Source: Alphaproteobacteria bacterium
GTDB lineage: Bacteria; Pseudomonadota; Alphaproteobacteria; Sphingomonadales; Sphingomonadaceae
Assembly: GCA_030431875.1 (NCBI GenBank)
Contig: JAUIIG010000003.1
Span: 1 to 64,000, forward strand
Reading direction: 5' to 3'
DNA: 64,000 bases
The notes under the pieces are model-generated. The model saw nothing but the letters and a program-made list of their open reading frames with translations. It ran no database searches and was not told the DNA's origin. The translations under genes were made by a program, and so were the position numbers. Of the stretch, positions 1 through 10,038 are shown piece after piece (the first letter of the stretch is position 1; the number at the start of each line of letters is the position of its first letter).

Positions 1-370
1 GGACATCGTCCTGCGCCTGCGCCCCAGCTACTTCCCCTTCACCGAGCCTTCGGTGGAAGTCGACGTCGGCTTCGCCATCGAAAACGGCAAGCGCGTGCTT
101 GGTGGTTCGGGCGACCAACCCGGCCACGGCTGGATGGAGCTGCTGGGCAGCGGCATGGTCAACCGCCGGGTGATCGAATTCGCCGGGCTCGACCCCGATG
201 AATGGCAGGGCTTTGCCTTCGGCGTCGGCGTCGACCGGCTGGCCATGCTGAAGTATGGCATGGACGACCTGCGCGCCTTCTTCGACGGCGATTACCGCTG
301 GGCCGACCACTACGGCTTTTCGCCCTTCGACCAGCCGACCCTTTCCGCAGGCGTAGGAGCGAAAGCATGA
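1..370 (+). CDS. pheS: Phenylalanine--tRNA ligase alpha subunit, 3' end
   Basis: Only the last 122 codons are present; the frame is open from base 2 and the gene starts before the window. The product is the catalytic alpha subunit of the cytoplasmic (alpha-beta)2 PheRS, which charges tRNA-Phe. The class II core is visible: [11 protein letters not shown] near the window start (motif 2 region) and [17 protein letters not shown] near the C-terminus (motif 3, with the conserved GxGxxR-type ATP-binding arginine). The stop TGA overlaps the pheT start as ATGA, which indicates translational coupling of the two subunits. Confidence 0.97.
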   Translation, partial: DIVLRLRPSYFPFTEPSVEVDVGFAIENGKRVLGGSGDQPGHGWMELLGSGMVNRRVIEFAGLDPDEWQGFAFGVGVDRLAMLKYGMDDLRAFFDGDYRWADHYGFSPFDQPTLSAGVGAKA

Positions 371-2760
371 AGTTCTCGCTCGAATGGCTGAAGTACTTCC
401 TCGACACCGATGCGAGCGTGGCGGAAATCTCTGCCAAGCTGAACGCCATTGGCATCGAAGTGGAAGACATCGAAGACCCGGCCGAGAAGCTGGAAGGCTT
501 CCGCGTGGCCCACGTGCTCACCGCCAAGCCGCACCCCGACGCCGACAAGCTGCAGGTGCTGACGGTCGACACTGGCGAGGGTGATCCCCTGCAGGTCGTC
601 TGCGGCGCTCCCAACGCGCGTGCGGGTATGAAGGGCGTCCTCGGCCAGGCAGGGGCGATCGTTCCGGCCAACGGCATGAAGCTGCGCAAGTCGGAGATTC
701 GCGGTGTCGAATCGAACGGCATGATGTGCTCGGTGCGCGAGCTGGAGCTGGGCGATGACCACGAAGGCATCATCGAGCTTCCCGAGGATGCGCCGGTCGG
801 CACCAGTTTTGCCGAATATCACGCCGCTTCTCCGGTGTTCGACGTGGCGATCACGCCCAACCGGCCTGATTGCATGGGCGTCTACGGCATCGCCCGCGAC
901 CTTGCGGCTGCGGGCATGGGCAAGCTGAGCCCGCTGCGCGAGCATGACATCGAAGAGACGTTCGCGTGCCCGGTCGAAATCCGCACCGACGATGCCGAGG
1001 GTTGCCCGGCCTTTTATGGCCGCGTGATCAGGGGCGTCACCAACGGCGCCTCGCCCGACTGGATGCAGCGCCGCCTGATCGCGGCTGGCCAGCGACCCAT
1101 TTCGGCGCTGGTGGACATTACCAATTACATGATGCTGGCCTTCGGGCGTCCGGCCCACGTCTATGACCTTGCCAAGCTCAACGGCCCGGTGGTCGCGCGT
1201 CGCGCCAGCGATGGCGAACAGGTCGAGGCGCTGAACGGCAAGACCTACACGCTCGACAGCACGATGACCGTGATCGCCGACGACAACGGCGTGCACGACA
1301 TTGCCGGGATCATGGGCGGTGAATATTCGTCCGTGCAGGACGGCACGACCGACGTGCTGCTCGAAATCGCCTATTTCGATCCGGACCGCATCGGCGTGAC
1401 CGGGCGCAAGCTCGGCCTTGCCACCGATGCCCGCACGCGTTTCGAGCGCGGTGTCGATCCCGCATGGCTGGAAGAGGGCCTCGATGGCCTCACCAGCCTG
1501 ATCCAGCGCATTTGCGGCGGCGAAGCGAGCGAAATGGTCAAAGCTGGCAATCCGCCTGCCGAACCCAAGGTCGTGCAGTTCGACCCGGCCCTCACCGCCA
1601 GCCTTGGCGGCGTGGACGTGCCGGAAGCCGAACAGAAGCGCATCCTTGAAAGCCTCGAATTCGAAGTCGGTGCGGACTGGCAGGTGTCCTGTCCGCCGCG
1701 TCGCCATGACATCGAAGGCCCGGCTGACCTCGTCGAGGAAGTCGTGCGCATCTACGGTCTCGACAATGTCGCCAGCGTGGCATTGCCGCGTGTCGATGGC
1801 GTTGCGCGGCCCACGGCCACGCCGATGCAGGCGCTCGAACGCCGCCTGCGCCGCGGGGCTGCCGCGCGCGGGCTGAACGAGGCGGTGACCTGGTCCTTCC
1901 TGCCCGAGGCCGATGCGCAGCACTTCCTCGATGGCAACGAGACCCCGTGGGTGCTCGACAACCCGATCAGCGAGGACATGAAGGCCATGCGCCCCTCGCT
2001 CATCCCCGGCCTGCTGAGCGCTGCCAAGCGCAACGCCGACCGTGGTGCGGCAAGCTCCCGCCTGTTCGAGATCGGTCGCCGCTACCTGCGCGCCAAGGCC
2101 GGCGACAGCGACGAACACCCGACGCTGGCCGTGCTGCTGGCAGGCGAGAAGCTGTCGCGTGGCTGGGCAACCGGCAAGGCCGTCAGGTTCGACGCCTTCG
2201 ACGCCAAGGCCGAAGCCGAGGCCCTGCTGGCCGAAGCCGGCGCACCGGTCGACAAGCTGATGGTGATGAGCGAGGCGGGGTCGCAGTTCCACCCCGGCCA
2301 GTCCGCCACCCTGCGTCTCGGCCCCAAGAACGTGCTCGCCCGCTTCGGCGCGCTGCACCCGTCGACGCTGGATGCCTTCGACATCGACGGCCCCGTGGTT
2401 GCGGTGGAAATCTACCTCGACGCCATTCCCGCCAAGAAAGGCAAAGGCGGCTTCGAAAAGCCGCACTTCGCACCGCCTGCGCTGCAGTCGGTCGAACGCG
2501 ACTTTGCCTTCCTGGTGCCCGCCGAGCTTCCCGCGGGCGACCTGCTGCGCGCGGTGAAGGGCGCGGACAAGGCCAACATCGTCGACGCCCGTGTGTTCGA
2601 CGTCTTTGCCGGTCAGGGCGTGCCCGAAGGCAAGAAGTCGCTCGCCATCGAGGTGACGCTGCAGCCGGGTGAGAAGAGCTACAAGGACGAAGACCTGAAG
2701 GCGATCTCCGATGCCGTGGTGGCCGCCGCCGCCAAGCTTGGCGCCGAGCTGCGCGGCTGA
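367..2760 (+). CDS. pheT: Phenylalanine--tRNA ligase beta subunit
   Basis: Beta subunit of PheRS, 797 aa, normal family length (about 790-800). It carries the editing site and tRNA-binding domains. The start chosen is the ATG overlapping the pheS stop (ATGA); the frame is open further upstream, but that reading is out of frame with pheS and not homologous. An EMAP-type tRNA-binding domain lies at about residues 40-150 (HPDADKL at 56-62), followed by B3/B4 editing and B5 domains (residues about 210-475). The C-terminal ferredoxin-fold anticodon-binding domain covers about the last 95 residues, with the stretch from residue 705 matching this region. It is co-transcribed with pheS, and prfC follows after 6 bases. 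Confidence 0.97.
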   Translation: MKFSLEWLKYFLDTDASVAEISAKLNAIGIEVEDIEDPAEKLEGFRVAHVLTAKPHPDADKLQVLTVDTGEGDPLQVVCGAPNARAGMKGVLGQAGAIVPANGMKLRKSEIRGVESNGMMCSVRELELGDDHEGIIELPEDAPVGTSFAEYHAASPVFDVAITPNRPDCMGVYGIARDLAAAGMGKLSPLREHDIEETFACPVEIRTDDAEGCPAFYGRVIRGVTNGASPDWMQRRLIAAGQRPISALVDITNYMMLAFGRPAHVYDLAKLNGPVVARRASDGEQVEALNGKTYTLDSTMTVIADDNGVHDIAGIMGGEYSSVQDGTTDVLLEIAYFDPDRIGVTGRKLGLATDARTRFERGVDPAWLEEGLDGLTSLIQRICGGEASEMVKAGNPPAEPKVVQFDPALTASLGGVDVPEAEQKRILESLEFEVGADWQVSCPPRRHDIEGPADLVEEVVRIYGLDNVASVALPRVDGVARPTATPMQALERRLRRGAAARGLNEAVTWSFLPEADAQHFLDGNETPWVLDNPISEDMKAMRPSLIPGLLSAAKRNADRGAASSRLFEIGRRYLRAKAGDSDEHPTLAVLLAGEKLSRGWATGKAVRFDAFDAKAEAEALLAEAGAPVDKLMVMSEAGSQFHPGQSATLRLGPKNVLARFGALHPSTLDAFDIDGPVVAVEIYLDAIPAKKGKGGFEKPHFAPPALQSVERDFAFLVPAELPAGDLLRAVKGADKANIVDARVFDVFAGQGVPEGKKSLAIEVTLQPGEKSYKDEDLKAISDAVVAAAAKLGAELRG

Positions 2761-2766
2761 TCCACC

Positions 2767-4299
2767 ATGTCCAATCGCCGCACCTTCGCGATCATCTCGC
2801 ACCCCGACGCGGGTAAGACCACGCTGACCGAGAAGCTGCTGCTGCAAGGCGGCGCTATCCATGCGGCCGGCCAAGTGAAGGCGCGCGGCGAGGCGCGGCG
2901 TGCGCGCTCGGACTGGATGAAGATCGAGCAGCAGCGCGGCATCTCGGTCACCTCCAGCGTGATGACCTTCGAGAAGGAAATTGACGGCAAGACCATCACC
3001 TTCAACCTGCTCGATACGCCGGGCCACGAGGACTTCTCCGAAGACACCTATCGTACGCTGACCGCGGTCGATTCCGCCATCATGGTGATCGACGCGGCCA
3101 AGGGTATCGAGCCGCAGACGCTGAAGCTGTTCGAAGTCTGCCGCCTGCGCTCGGTGCCGATCATCACCTTCGTCAACAAGGTCGACCGCGAGGGCCGCGA
3201 CGCTTTCGAGACGCTCGACGAAGTGGCCGACAAGCTGGCGCTCGACGTCAGCCCGCAGATGTGGCCGATTGGCATGGGCGGCCTGTTCGAAGGCCTGCTC
3301 GACTTCCGCACCAGCGAGGTCGCCCGGCCCGAAGGCGGGTCGAAGGAATACCTTGGCAAGCGCGAGAAGGACGCCGCGATCCCCGAGCAATATGCCGAGG
3401 AGATCGAACTGGCGCAGGTCGGCTATCCCGAATTCGATCTGGAAGCCTATCGCAATGGTGACCTGACGCCGGTCTATTTCGGGTCTGCGCTGAAGAACTT
3501 CGGGGTCGAGGAGCTGATCGACGCCATCGCCCGCTATGCCCCGCCGCCGCGTCCGCAACCGGCAGGTGAGGAGACGATCAGCCCCGATCTCGACGAGGTC
3601 ACCGGCTTCATCTTCAAGGTGCAGGCCAACATGGACCCCAACCACCGCGACCGCATTGCTTTCATGCGGCAGGTGTCGGGCACCTTCAAACGCGGCATGA
3701 AGCTGACGCCCAGTGGCCTCGGCAAGCCAATTGCGGTGCATTCGCCGATCCTGTTCTTCGCGCAGGACCGCGAGATCGCCGACACCGCCGAAGCGGGCGA
3801 CATCATCGGCATCCCCAACCACGGCACCCTGCGCGTTGGCGATACCCTGTCAGAGAAGAACCAGGTCCGCTTCACCGGCCTGCCCAACTTCGCGCCGGAA
3901 ATCCTGCGCCGCGTCCAGTTGAAGGACCCGACCAAGACCAAGCAGCTGCGCAAGGCGCTCGACGACCTTTCCGAGGAAGGCGTGATCCAGGTGTTCTACC
4001 CGGTCATCGGTGGCTCCAGCATTGTCGGCGTGGTCGGCCAGCTGCAGCTCGACGTGCTCGTTTCGCGCCTGAGCGCGGAATACAAGGTGGAAGCAGCGCT
4101 GGAAGCCTCGCCCTTCGCCACGGCGCGGTGGCTGAAAGGAACTGACGCGGCCCTCAGGGACTTCGAGAAGTTCAACCAGGGCAACCTCGCGCTCGACCGC
4201 GATGGCGACATGGTGTTCATGGCCAAGAGCGCCTGGGACGTCGGCTACCAGCAGGAAAAGAACCCGGACCTGACGTTCAGCGCCACCAAGGAGCGGTGA
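2767..4299 (+). CDS. prfC: Peptide chain release factor 3
   Basis: Class II release factor GTPase that removes RF1/RF2 from the ribosome after termination. It is 510 aa, slightly shorter than the 529 aa of E. coli RF3. The G1 motif SHPDAGKTT is at residues 11-19, the G3 motif DTPGHEDF at 83-90 and the G4 motif NKVD at about 135. The switch-I region with RSDWMKIEQQRGIS is typical of RF3 and separates it from EF-G and LepA. It lies 6 bases after pheT, so it is probably in the same transcript. The window also contains prfA and prmC at 57.7-59.7 kb, so much of the termination machinery is encoded here. Confidence 0.96.
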   Translation: MSNRRTFAIISHPDAGKTTLTEKLLLQGGAIHAAGQVKARGEARRARSDWMKIEQQRGISVTSSVMTFEKEIDGKTITFNLLDTPGHEDFSEDTYRTLTAVDSAIMVIDAAKGIEPQTLKLFEVCRLRSVPIITFVNKVDREGRDAFETLDEVADKLALDVSPQMWPIGMGGLFEGLLDFRTSEVARPEGGSKEYLGKREKDAAIPEQYAEEIELAQVGYPEFDLEAYRNGDLTPVYFGSALKNFGVEELIDAIARYAPPPRPQPAGEETISPDLDEVTGFIFKVQANMDPNHRDRIAFMRQVSGTFKRGMKLTPSGLGKPIAVHSPILFFAQDREIADTAEAGDIIGIPNHGTLRVGDTLSEKNQVRFTGLPNFAPEILRRVQLKDPTKTKQLRKALDDLSEEGVIQVFYPVIGGSSIVGVVGQLQLDVLVSRLSAEYKVEAALEASPFATARWLKGTDAALRDFEKFNQGNLALDRDGDMVFMAKSAWDVGYQQEKNPDLTFSATKER

Positions 4300-4330
4300 C
4301 AGTCGCGCGGCGCTGGCCTATTCCTTGGCC

Positions 4331-4932
4331 ATGGCTGACTTCTTCGACTCCCTGAACGACAAGCACATCGCGATGATCGAGGCCCAGCCGGTCTTTTTCG
4401 TCGCCACGGCCGCGCCCGATGCGCGGGTCAACCTGTCGCCCAAGGGTTACGATGCCTTCCGCGTCCTCTCGCCGACGCGGGTCGCCTATCTCGACCTAGG
4501 CGGATCGGGCAACGAGACCAATGCCCACCTGCTGGCCGACGATCACCCGCAGGGCGGGCGGATCACGCTGATGTTCTGCAATTTTCAGCAGCCAGCGCTG
4601 ATCCTGCGCATCTATGGCCGCGGCCAGCCGGTGCTGCCGTGGGAGCGCGGCTGGGACGAGATTTCGCAACACTTCACCCTGCTGCCCGGCACGCGCCAGA
4701 TCTTCGACATCGCAGTGGAAAGCGTGCAGACGAGCTGCGGCTATGGCGTGCCCTTCATGGGGTTCGAGCGCGAGCGGCACACGCTGGTGAAGCACCATGC
4801 CAATGCGGACCCGCAGGAGTGGGCGGGCAAGTACAAGCGTCGGCGCGAGTCTATCGACGGCCTGCCAACGCGACCGACCGATCGCTATATCGCCGGGGTC
4901 ACGCCTGATTCCGGGCCCAACGCGGACGACTG

Positions 4933-4933
<1 letters not shown>
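4331..4933 (+). CDS. Pyridoxamine 5'-phosphate oxidase-family FMN-binding protein
   Basis: A protein of 200 aa with a split-barrel flavin-binding fold resembling the pyridoxamine-phosphate-oxidase-related family. The N-terminal part (QPVFFVATAA...VNLSPKGYDAFRVL) is characteristic of the subgroup found alone in many proteobacteria, whose substrate is unknown. The start is taken as the ATG at 4331; a TTG two codons upstream (4325) would give MAMADFF, and no clear Shine-Dalgarno sequence separates the two. The stop overlaps the next start (TGATG), so it is coupled to the endonuclease/phosphatase-fold gene downstream. Its role could be reduction of small quinones or flavins, but nothing here shows the substrate. 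Confidence 0.85.
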
Positions 4934-6118
<1,185 letters not shown>

Positions 6119-6135
6119 TCAGGGGGCCTAGAACA

Positions 6136-7503
6136 ATGAAATCTGCAATGTGGAAACTGGGCGCTGTCGGTGTGACGGCGCTGCTCGCATCCAGCCCGGC
6201 CATGGCCGCGGTGGCTGAAGCCCCCGCCGTCGATCCCGCTCTCGAAGCTGTCAGCGGTGGTACGGCGTACATTCTCAACACGCTGCTGTTCCTGATCGGT
6301 GGCTTCCTGGTCATGTGGATGGCCGCTGGCTTCGCCATGCTCGAAGCTGGCCTCGTCCGCGCCAAGAACACCTCGACGCAGTGCCTCAAGAACATCGGCC
6401 TCTACGCCATTGCCGGCCTGATGTTCTGGATCATCGGCTACAACATTGCCTACCCGGGCACGATGGGCGAGGACTGGAACGGCTACATCGGCGGTTTCAC
6501 CGGCTGGTATTCGATGCAGGCCGCTGGCGCCGACATCATGCAGGGCGGCGAGGAAGCCGCTGGCTATTCGGTCGCTTCCGACTGGTTCTTCCAGATGGTC
6601 TTCTGCGCCACCACCGCCTCGATCGTTTCGGGCACCTTGGCTGAACGCATCAAGATCGTTCCGTTCTTCATCTTCGTCACCGTGCTTACCGGCGTGATCT
6701 ACCCGGTCGTGGTGAGCTGGGAATGGGGTACGGGCTTCCTCGATACCGACTATGCCTTCTCCGACTTTGCCGGTTCCACCCTGGTCCACTCAACCGGTGG
6801 CTGGGCGGCCCTGATCGGTGCCCTGATCCTCGGCCCGCGCCTCGGCCGCTATGCCGACGGCAAGGTGAATGTCTTCCCCGGCACCAACATCCCGCTGGCG
6901 ACCCTGGGTACCTTCATCCTGTGGCTCGGCTGGTTCGGCTTCAACGGCGCATCGCAGCTCGCGATGGGTACGGTGAGCGATGTCGGCGACGTATCGAAGA
7001 TCTTCGTCAACACCAACATGGCCGCTTGTGCCGGTGTGGTTGTCGCGATCATCGCCACCCAGCTGCGCTACGGCAAGGCTGACGTCACCATGGCGCTCAA
7101 CGGTGCCCTTGGCGGCCTGGTTGCCATCACTGCCGAACCGCTCATGCCGAATGTTGGCATGGCAGTTATCATCGGTGGTATCGGTGGCATCCTGCCGGTG
7201 CTGTTCGTGCCGCTCCTCGACAAGCTGAAGATCGACGACGTCGTTGGTGCCATCCCGGTCCACCTTGTGGCTGGCATCTGGGGCACCATGGCCGTGCCGA
7301 TCACCAATGACGGTGCCACCTTCGGCGGCCAGTTCATGGGTGTCCTGGCCTGCGCCGTCTGGGTCAGCGCTGCCTCGGCCATCGTCTGGCTCGCTCTCAA
7401 GTACACCGTGGGCCTGCGTCCCTCGGCGGAAATCGAGACTGCAGGTCTCGACGTCCACGAGACCGGTGTCGAAGCCTATCCGGGTCTCGCCAACCAGGCG
7501 TAA
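6136..7503 (+). CDS. amtB: Ammonium transporter
   Basis: Inner-membrane trimeric ammonium channel, 455 aa. The ATG at 6136 follows AGGGGG at 6121-6126. Residues 1-29 form a cleavable signal peptide ending in AMA-A, as in other bacterial Amt proteins, followed by about 11 hydrophobic helices. The twin pore histidines are present as His218 (TLVHSTGG) and His376 (IPVHLVAG), and the Amt signature around AALIGALILGPR is intact. It is co-expressed with glnK, whose product gates it. A second P-II gene follows beyond a strong terminator. Confidence 0.97.
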   Translation: MKSAMWKLGAVGVTALLASSPAMAAVAEAPAVDPALEAVSGGTAYILNTLLFLIGGFLVMWMAAGFAMLEAGLVRAKNTSTQCLKNIGLYAIAGLMFWIIGYNIAYPGTMGEDWNGYIGGFTGWYSMQAAGADIMQGGEEAAGYSVASDWFFQMVFCATTASIVSGTLAERIKIVPFFIFVTVLTGVIYPVVVSWEWGTGFLDTDYAFSDFAGSTLVHSTGGWAALIGALILGPRLGRYADGKVNVFPGTNIPLATLGTFILWLGWFGFNGASQLAMGTVSDVGDVSKIFVNTNMAACAGVVVAIIATQLRYGKADVTMALNGALGGLVAITAEPLMPNVGMAVIIGGIGGILPVLFVPLLDKLKIDDVVGAIPVHLVAGIWGTMAVPITNDGATFGGQFMGVLACAVWVSAASAIVWLALKYTVGLRPSAEIETAGLDVHETGVEAYPGLANQA

Positions 7504-7514
7504 CCCCTACCGAA

Positions 7515-7559
7515 TTGGCGGGGTCAGGATCTCTCCTCCTCTCCCCCTGACCCCGCCAA
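7515..7559. repeat. Perfect 14-bp inverted repeat after amtB
   Basis: TTGGCGGGGTCAGG at 7515-7528 is exactly complementary to 7546-7559, with a 17-base pyrimidine-rich loop. It starts 12 bases after the amtB stop. There is no T-tract, so it is more likely a 3'-end stabilising hairpin or processing site than a terminator. A classical terminator follows 34 bases later. Confidence 0.8.
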
Positions 7560-7592
7560 CACTCGTTCCTCCTGCGAACGTACACCTTGAAC

Positions 7593-7626
7593 GGGCCGGA
7601 GCGGCAAAGCTCCGGCCCCTTTTTTT
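7593..7626 (+). terminator. Rho-independent terminator after amtB
   Basis: GGGCCGGAGC (7593-7602), a six-base loop, GCTCCGGCCC (7609-7618), then C and seven T residues. A ten-pair perfect stem followed by a U-tract is a canonical intrinsic terminator. It separates glnK-amtB from the second P-II gene. Confidence 0.92.
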
Positions 7627-7701
7627 GGCCCAATTTTTTTGTTGCCAGCCGCCCCCCCAAGGCGGTTACAAGCGTGTCACAAGCATCAGGGGAATTGAGC
7701 C

Positions 7702-8040
7702 ATGAAAATGGTCGTCGCAGTGATCAAGCCGTTCAAGCTGGAAGCCGTGCGTGAGGCGCTGGCAGGGATCGGGGTGGCCGGCATGACCGCCTGCGAGGCC
7801 AAGGGCTTCGGGCGGCAGAAGGGGCAGACGGAGATCTATCGCGGCGCCGAATATGCCGTGAACATGCTGCCCAAGGTTCGGCTCGAGATCGTCGCCAGTG
7901 ACGAGATGGCTCCCAAGATCGTGGAAACCGTGCGCGAAGCGGCCAACACCGGCACCATCGGCGACGGCAAGATCTTCGTGCTCGACGTGGGTGAGGCCAC
8001 GCGTATCCGCACCGGTGAGACCGGGGAACTGGCGCTTTAA
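7702..8040 (+). CDS. glnB: Nitrogen regulatory protein P-II (GlnB type)
   Basis: A second P-II protein, 112 aa, with conserved Tyr51 in the T-loop (IYRGAEY) and the C-terminal TRIRTGE nucleotide-contact motif. It is about 80% identical by eye to the GlnK at 5780, and the Shine-Dalgarno AGGGG lies 9 bases before the ATG. It is separated from amtB by a terminator, so it has its own promoter in 7627-7701; no sigma-54 motif was found there. In organisms with two paralogues, one usually handles AmtB and the other NtrB and GlnE. Which role belongs to this copy is inferred from position only, and the name glnB could be swapped with glnK. Confidence 0.92.
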   Translation: MKMVVAVIKPFKLEAVREALAGIGVAGMTACEAKGFGRQKGQTEIYRGAEYAVNMLPKVRLEIVASDEMAPKIVETVREAANTGTIGDGKIFVLDVGEATRIRTGETGELAL

Positions 8041-8047
8041 GGACTGC

Positions 8048-8938
8048 TCAGCCTTCGGGGTTCTCGCGCCGGCTCCAGCGCTCGCGGATCATGTCTGACG
8101 TTTCGCGGCTGCCATCGTGGCTCCAGCCCGGCTCGCGCCACATGTAGGAAAACTTGTGCCGCCACGGGGCCTGCCACACGTCGCGGGCAATGCCGATCCA
8201 TTCGTGGAACACGGCATGCAGCAGGTTGAAGCTGCCCAGCTGGCGTACGATCCCGTAGTGGATGCGATCTTCATTGTCCTCCGGCGTGAAGGTGCCGAAC
8301 AGCTTGTCCCAGACGATGAAGGTCCCCGCGTAATTGCGGTCGAGGTAGCGGGCGTTCACCGCGTGATGCACCCGGTGGTGCGAAGGCGTGTTCATCACTG
8401 CTTCGAACCAGCGCGGCATGCGGTCTACCACTTCGGTGTGGATCCAGAACTGGTAGATCAGGTTGAAGCCGGCGCAGACGAGGATCATCCCCGGCTCGAA
8501 TCCCACAGCGGCCAGCGGCCAGCGGAATACGAAGCCCAGGGCGATGAAGCCGGTCCAACTTTGCCGCAAGGCGGTGGAGAGGTTGTAGTGCTGGCTGGAA
8601 TGGTGGTTCACGTGGCTCGCCCAGAACCAGCGCACGCGGTGCGCCGTGCGGTGGAACCAGTAGTAAGCGAGGTCATCGAGCACGAAGCACAGTGGCCAGG
8701 CCCACCAGGCCCAGCCGATCGACAGCGGGCTCTGCTGGTGGATCCAGACGAGCATGCCAGCGGTGAGCCCGCCGGTGATGGCTCCTATCACGGTGCTGCC
8801 CAAGCCAAAGGCCAGCGAAATGCCGGTGTCCCGCCATTCGTAACGCTGGCGCTGCCCGCTCGCGCGGACCCACAGCAATTCGCCCACGATCAGCGCGACG
8901 AATACGGGAATGGCATAGGCGACCGGGTCGAAGGGCAT
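8048..8938 (-). CDS. Sterol desaturase / fatty acid hydroxylase family membrane protein
   Basis: Di-iron membrane hydroxylase, 296 aa, with about four hydrophobic helices. The histidine clusters that hold the two irons are all present: HRTAH (residues 96-100), HVNHH (109-113) and HRVHH (188-192). Bacterial members hydroxylate fatty acids, carotenoids or sterol-like lipids; the substrate cannot be read from sequence. It heads away from glnB (convergent, 7-base gap) and lies 5 bases downstream of the small membrane-anchored protein at 8944-9333, so it is the last gene of a three-gene minus-strand operon. Confidence 0.9.
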   Translation of the reverse strand: MPFDPVAYAIPVFVALIVGELLWVRASGQRQRYEWRDTGISLAFGLGSTVIGAITGGLTAGMLVWIHQQSPLSIGWAWWAWPLCFVLDDLAYYWFHRTAHRVRWFWASHVNHHSSQHYNLSTALRQSWTGFIALGFVFRWPLAAVGFEPGMILVCAGFNLIYQFWIHTEVVDRMPRWFEAVMNTPSHHRVHHAVNARYLDRNYAGTFIVWDKLFGTFTPEDNEDRIHYGIVRQLGSFNLLHAVFHEWIGIARDVWQAPWRHKFSYMWREPGWSHDGSRETSDMIRERWSRRENPEG

Positions 8939-8943
8939 GGCGC

Positions 8944-9333
8944 CTAATTAACAGCGCTGTCAGCAGCGGTCCAGTCTCCGGCTGCGGCACCCAGATCCAG
9001 CGTCACGGGGTGGCCTTCGCAAGAAACTTGTAGCTTGCCGTCTTTGTAGGCAGGGGAACAGTCGGCGGGCAGTGGCCTCGCCACAAAGCGATTGCCGTGC
9101 GGCACGAGTACCAGCAGGCGGCCATCCCGATCGCGCGCGATGGCGGCCTTGCCCTCTAGATCCATGGCAACCTCCACTGGCTCGAACCCGCCCGGTGCCA
9201 GCCGAACCAGTTCGGCAGCTTCTGCAGGCGAATCGAGTCGGGCTTGCTGGCGAAAGCCCAGCAGCCAGGTCATTCCCACCAACAGCAGGACGGCAACAAG
9301 CGAACCGCCCAGCAAGAGGAGTTCGCTGTCCAT
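8944..9333 (-). CDS. Membrane-anchored hypothetical protein
   Basis: A protein of 129 aa that I do not recognise. Residues 5-27 form one hydrophobic N-terminal helix (signal anchor) and the rest is a small soluble domain, probably periplasmic, with two cysteines (DCSP and VSCEG) about 16 residues apart that could form a disulfide. The start is the ATG at 9333; the frame extends upstream without homology. It sits 4 bases after the phosphatase-like gene and 5 bases before the hydroxylase gene, so it is in the same operon. Confidence 0.72.
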   Translation of the reverse strand: MDSELLLLGGSLVAVLLLVGMTWLLGFRQQARLDSPAEAAELVRLAPGGFEPVEVAMDLEGKAAIARDRDGRLLVLVPHGNRFVARPLPADCSPAYKDGKLQVSCEGHPVTLDLGAAAGDWTAADSAVN

Positions 9334-9337
9334 GGTG

Positions 9338-9778
9338 CTATCGCCGCGCCTCGCTTGAGAGACCTTGCAGCACAGCGGCAATCGGGCTGATGTCGTAGCC
9401 GGCAGCCGCGGCGGCCGTGACCAGGTCCTGCGGATCTGCGCCCCGGCTGGCCTCCGCCAGTGACCAGAGGAAAGTCGAGCGGGTGCCGCTGCGGCAATAG
9501 GCCAGCGTCGGGCCTTCCGCCTCTTCCAGCGCGGCAACGGTCTCGGCCACCTTGTCCGGCGTCATTCCGCCCCCGGTTACGGGGATATAGCGATAGCCGA
9601 GGCCCAGTTCCTTGGCGGCGGCGCCGATTTCGGCGCTGCTCGGCTGGCCCTCTTCCTCGCCGTCCGGGCGATTGTTGATCACCGAAGTGAAGCCGTCGGC
9701 CTTGGCCTGCGCGAGCTCTTCGAGGCTAATCTGGGGGCTGGCCCAGACGGTGTCGGACAGGCGTCGGAAATCGGTCAT
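9338..9778 (-). CDS. TIGR01244-type rhodanese/phosphatase-fold protein
   Basis: A protein of 146 aa with a cysteine-phosphatase-like P-loop CRSGTRS (active-site Cys95). N-terminal features such as SVINNRPDGEEEGQP are typical of the Blh / TIGR01244 family, which has been linked to sulfide handling and persulfide chemistry and is also described as a DSP-like phosphatase. The start ATG at 9778 fits the family; the frame extends 29 codons further upstream without homology. It is first in the minus-strand operon with the anchored protein and the hydroxylase. Confidence 0.85.
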   Translation of the reverse strand: MTDFRRLSDTVWASPQISLEELAQAKADGFTSVINNRPDGEEEGQPSSAEIGAAAKELGLGYRYIPVTGGGMTPDKVAETVAALEEAEGPTLAYCRSGTRSTFLWSLAEASRGADPQDLVTAAAAAGYDISPIAAVLQGLSSEARR

Positions 9779-9865
9779 GGCAGCATCCTCTGGCGCTTCG
9801 ATGGGGCGCTGCAACCCATGCTGTAGCCGCGCGGCAAGGACAAGGGCCGAATTGCCGAGATGCAA

Positions 9866-10038
9866 CGCCCGGCGACGTCATCGGGCCGTCATCTTAAATC
9901 ATTCGCGTCGCGCCGCTTTCTCCGCTATAAAAGGGAGTGATTGAAACGGCGGGGCAGGTCCTCCGTTTCCGGTCGACGGGCAATTCGCCCGCATCGTCGA
10001 CCGCTGGAAGAGGGCGGGATTGAAGGTTTTTCGAATAC
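9866..10038 (+). promoter_or_regulatory. Promoter region and long 5' leader of the cold-shock gene
   Basis: A divergent intergenic region. TATAAA at 9926-9931 is a good -10 hexamer with no strong -35 element, which gives an untranslated leader of about 100 bases before the ATG at 10039. Long structured leaders are normal for cold-shock genes, but no specific cold-shock element is recognised. Confidence 0.45.

Noticed and set aside
310-3822. Open frame of 1170 codons antisense to pheT and prfC
   Set aside because: It mirrors two clearly conserved genes on the other strand; long antisense frames are expected in GC-rich DNA, and its translation has no recognisable domain.
7626-7645. Sigma-54 promoter before the second P-II gene (TGGCCC...TTGC)
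   Set aside because: The spacing between the two elements is 10 instead of 5 bases and the -24 element is imperfect.
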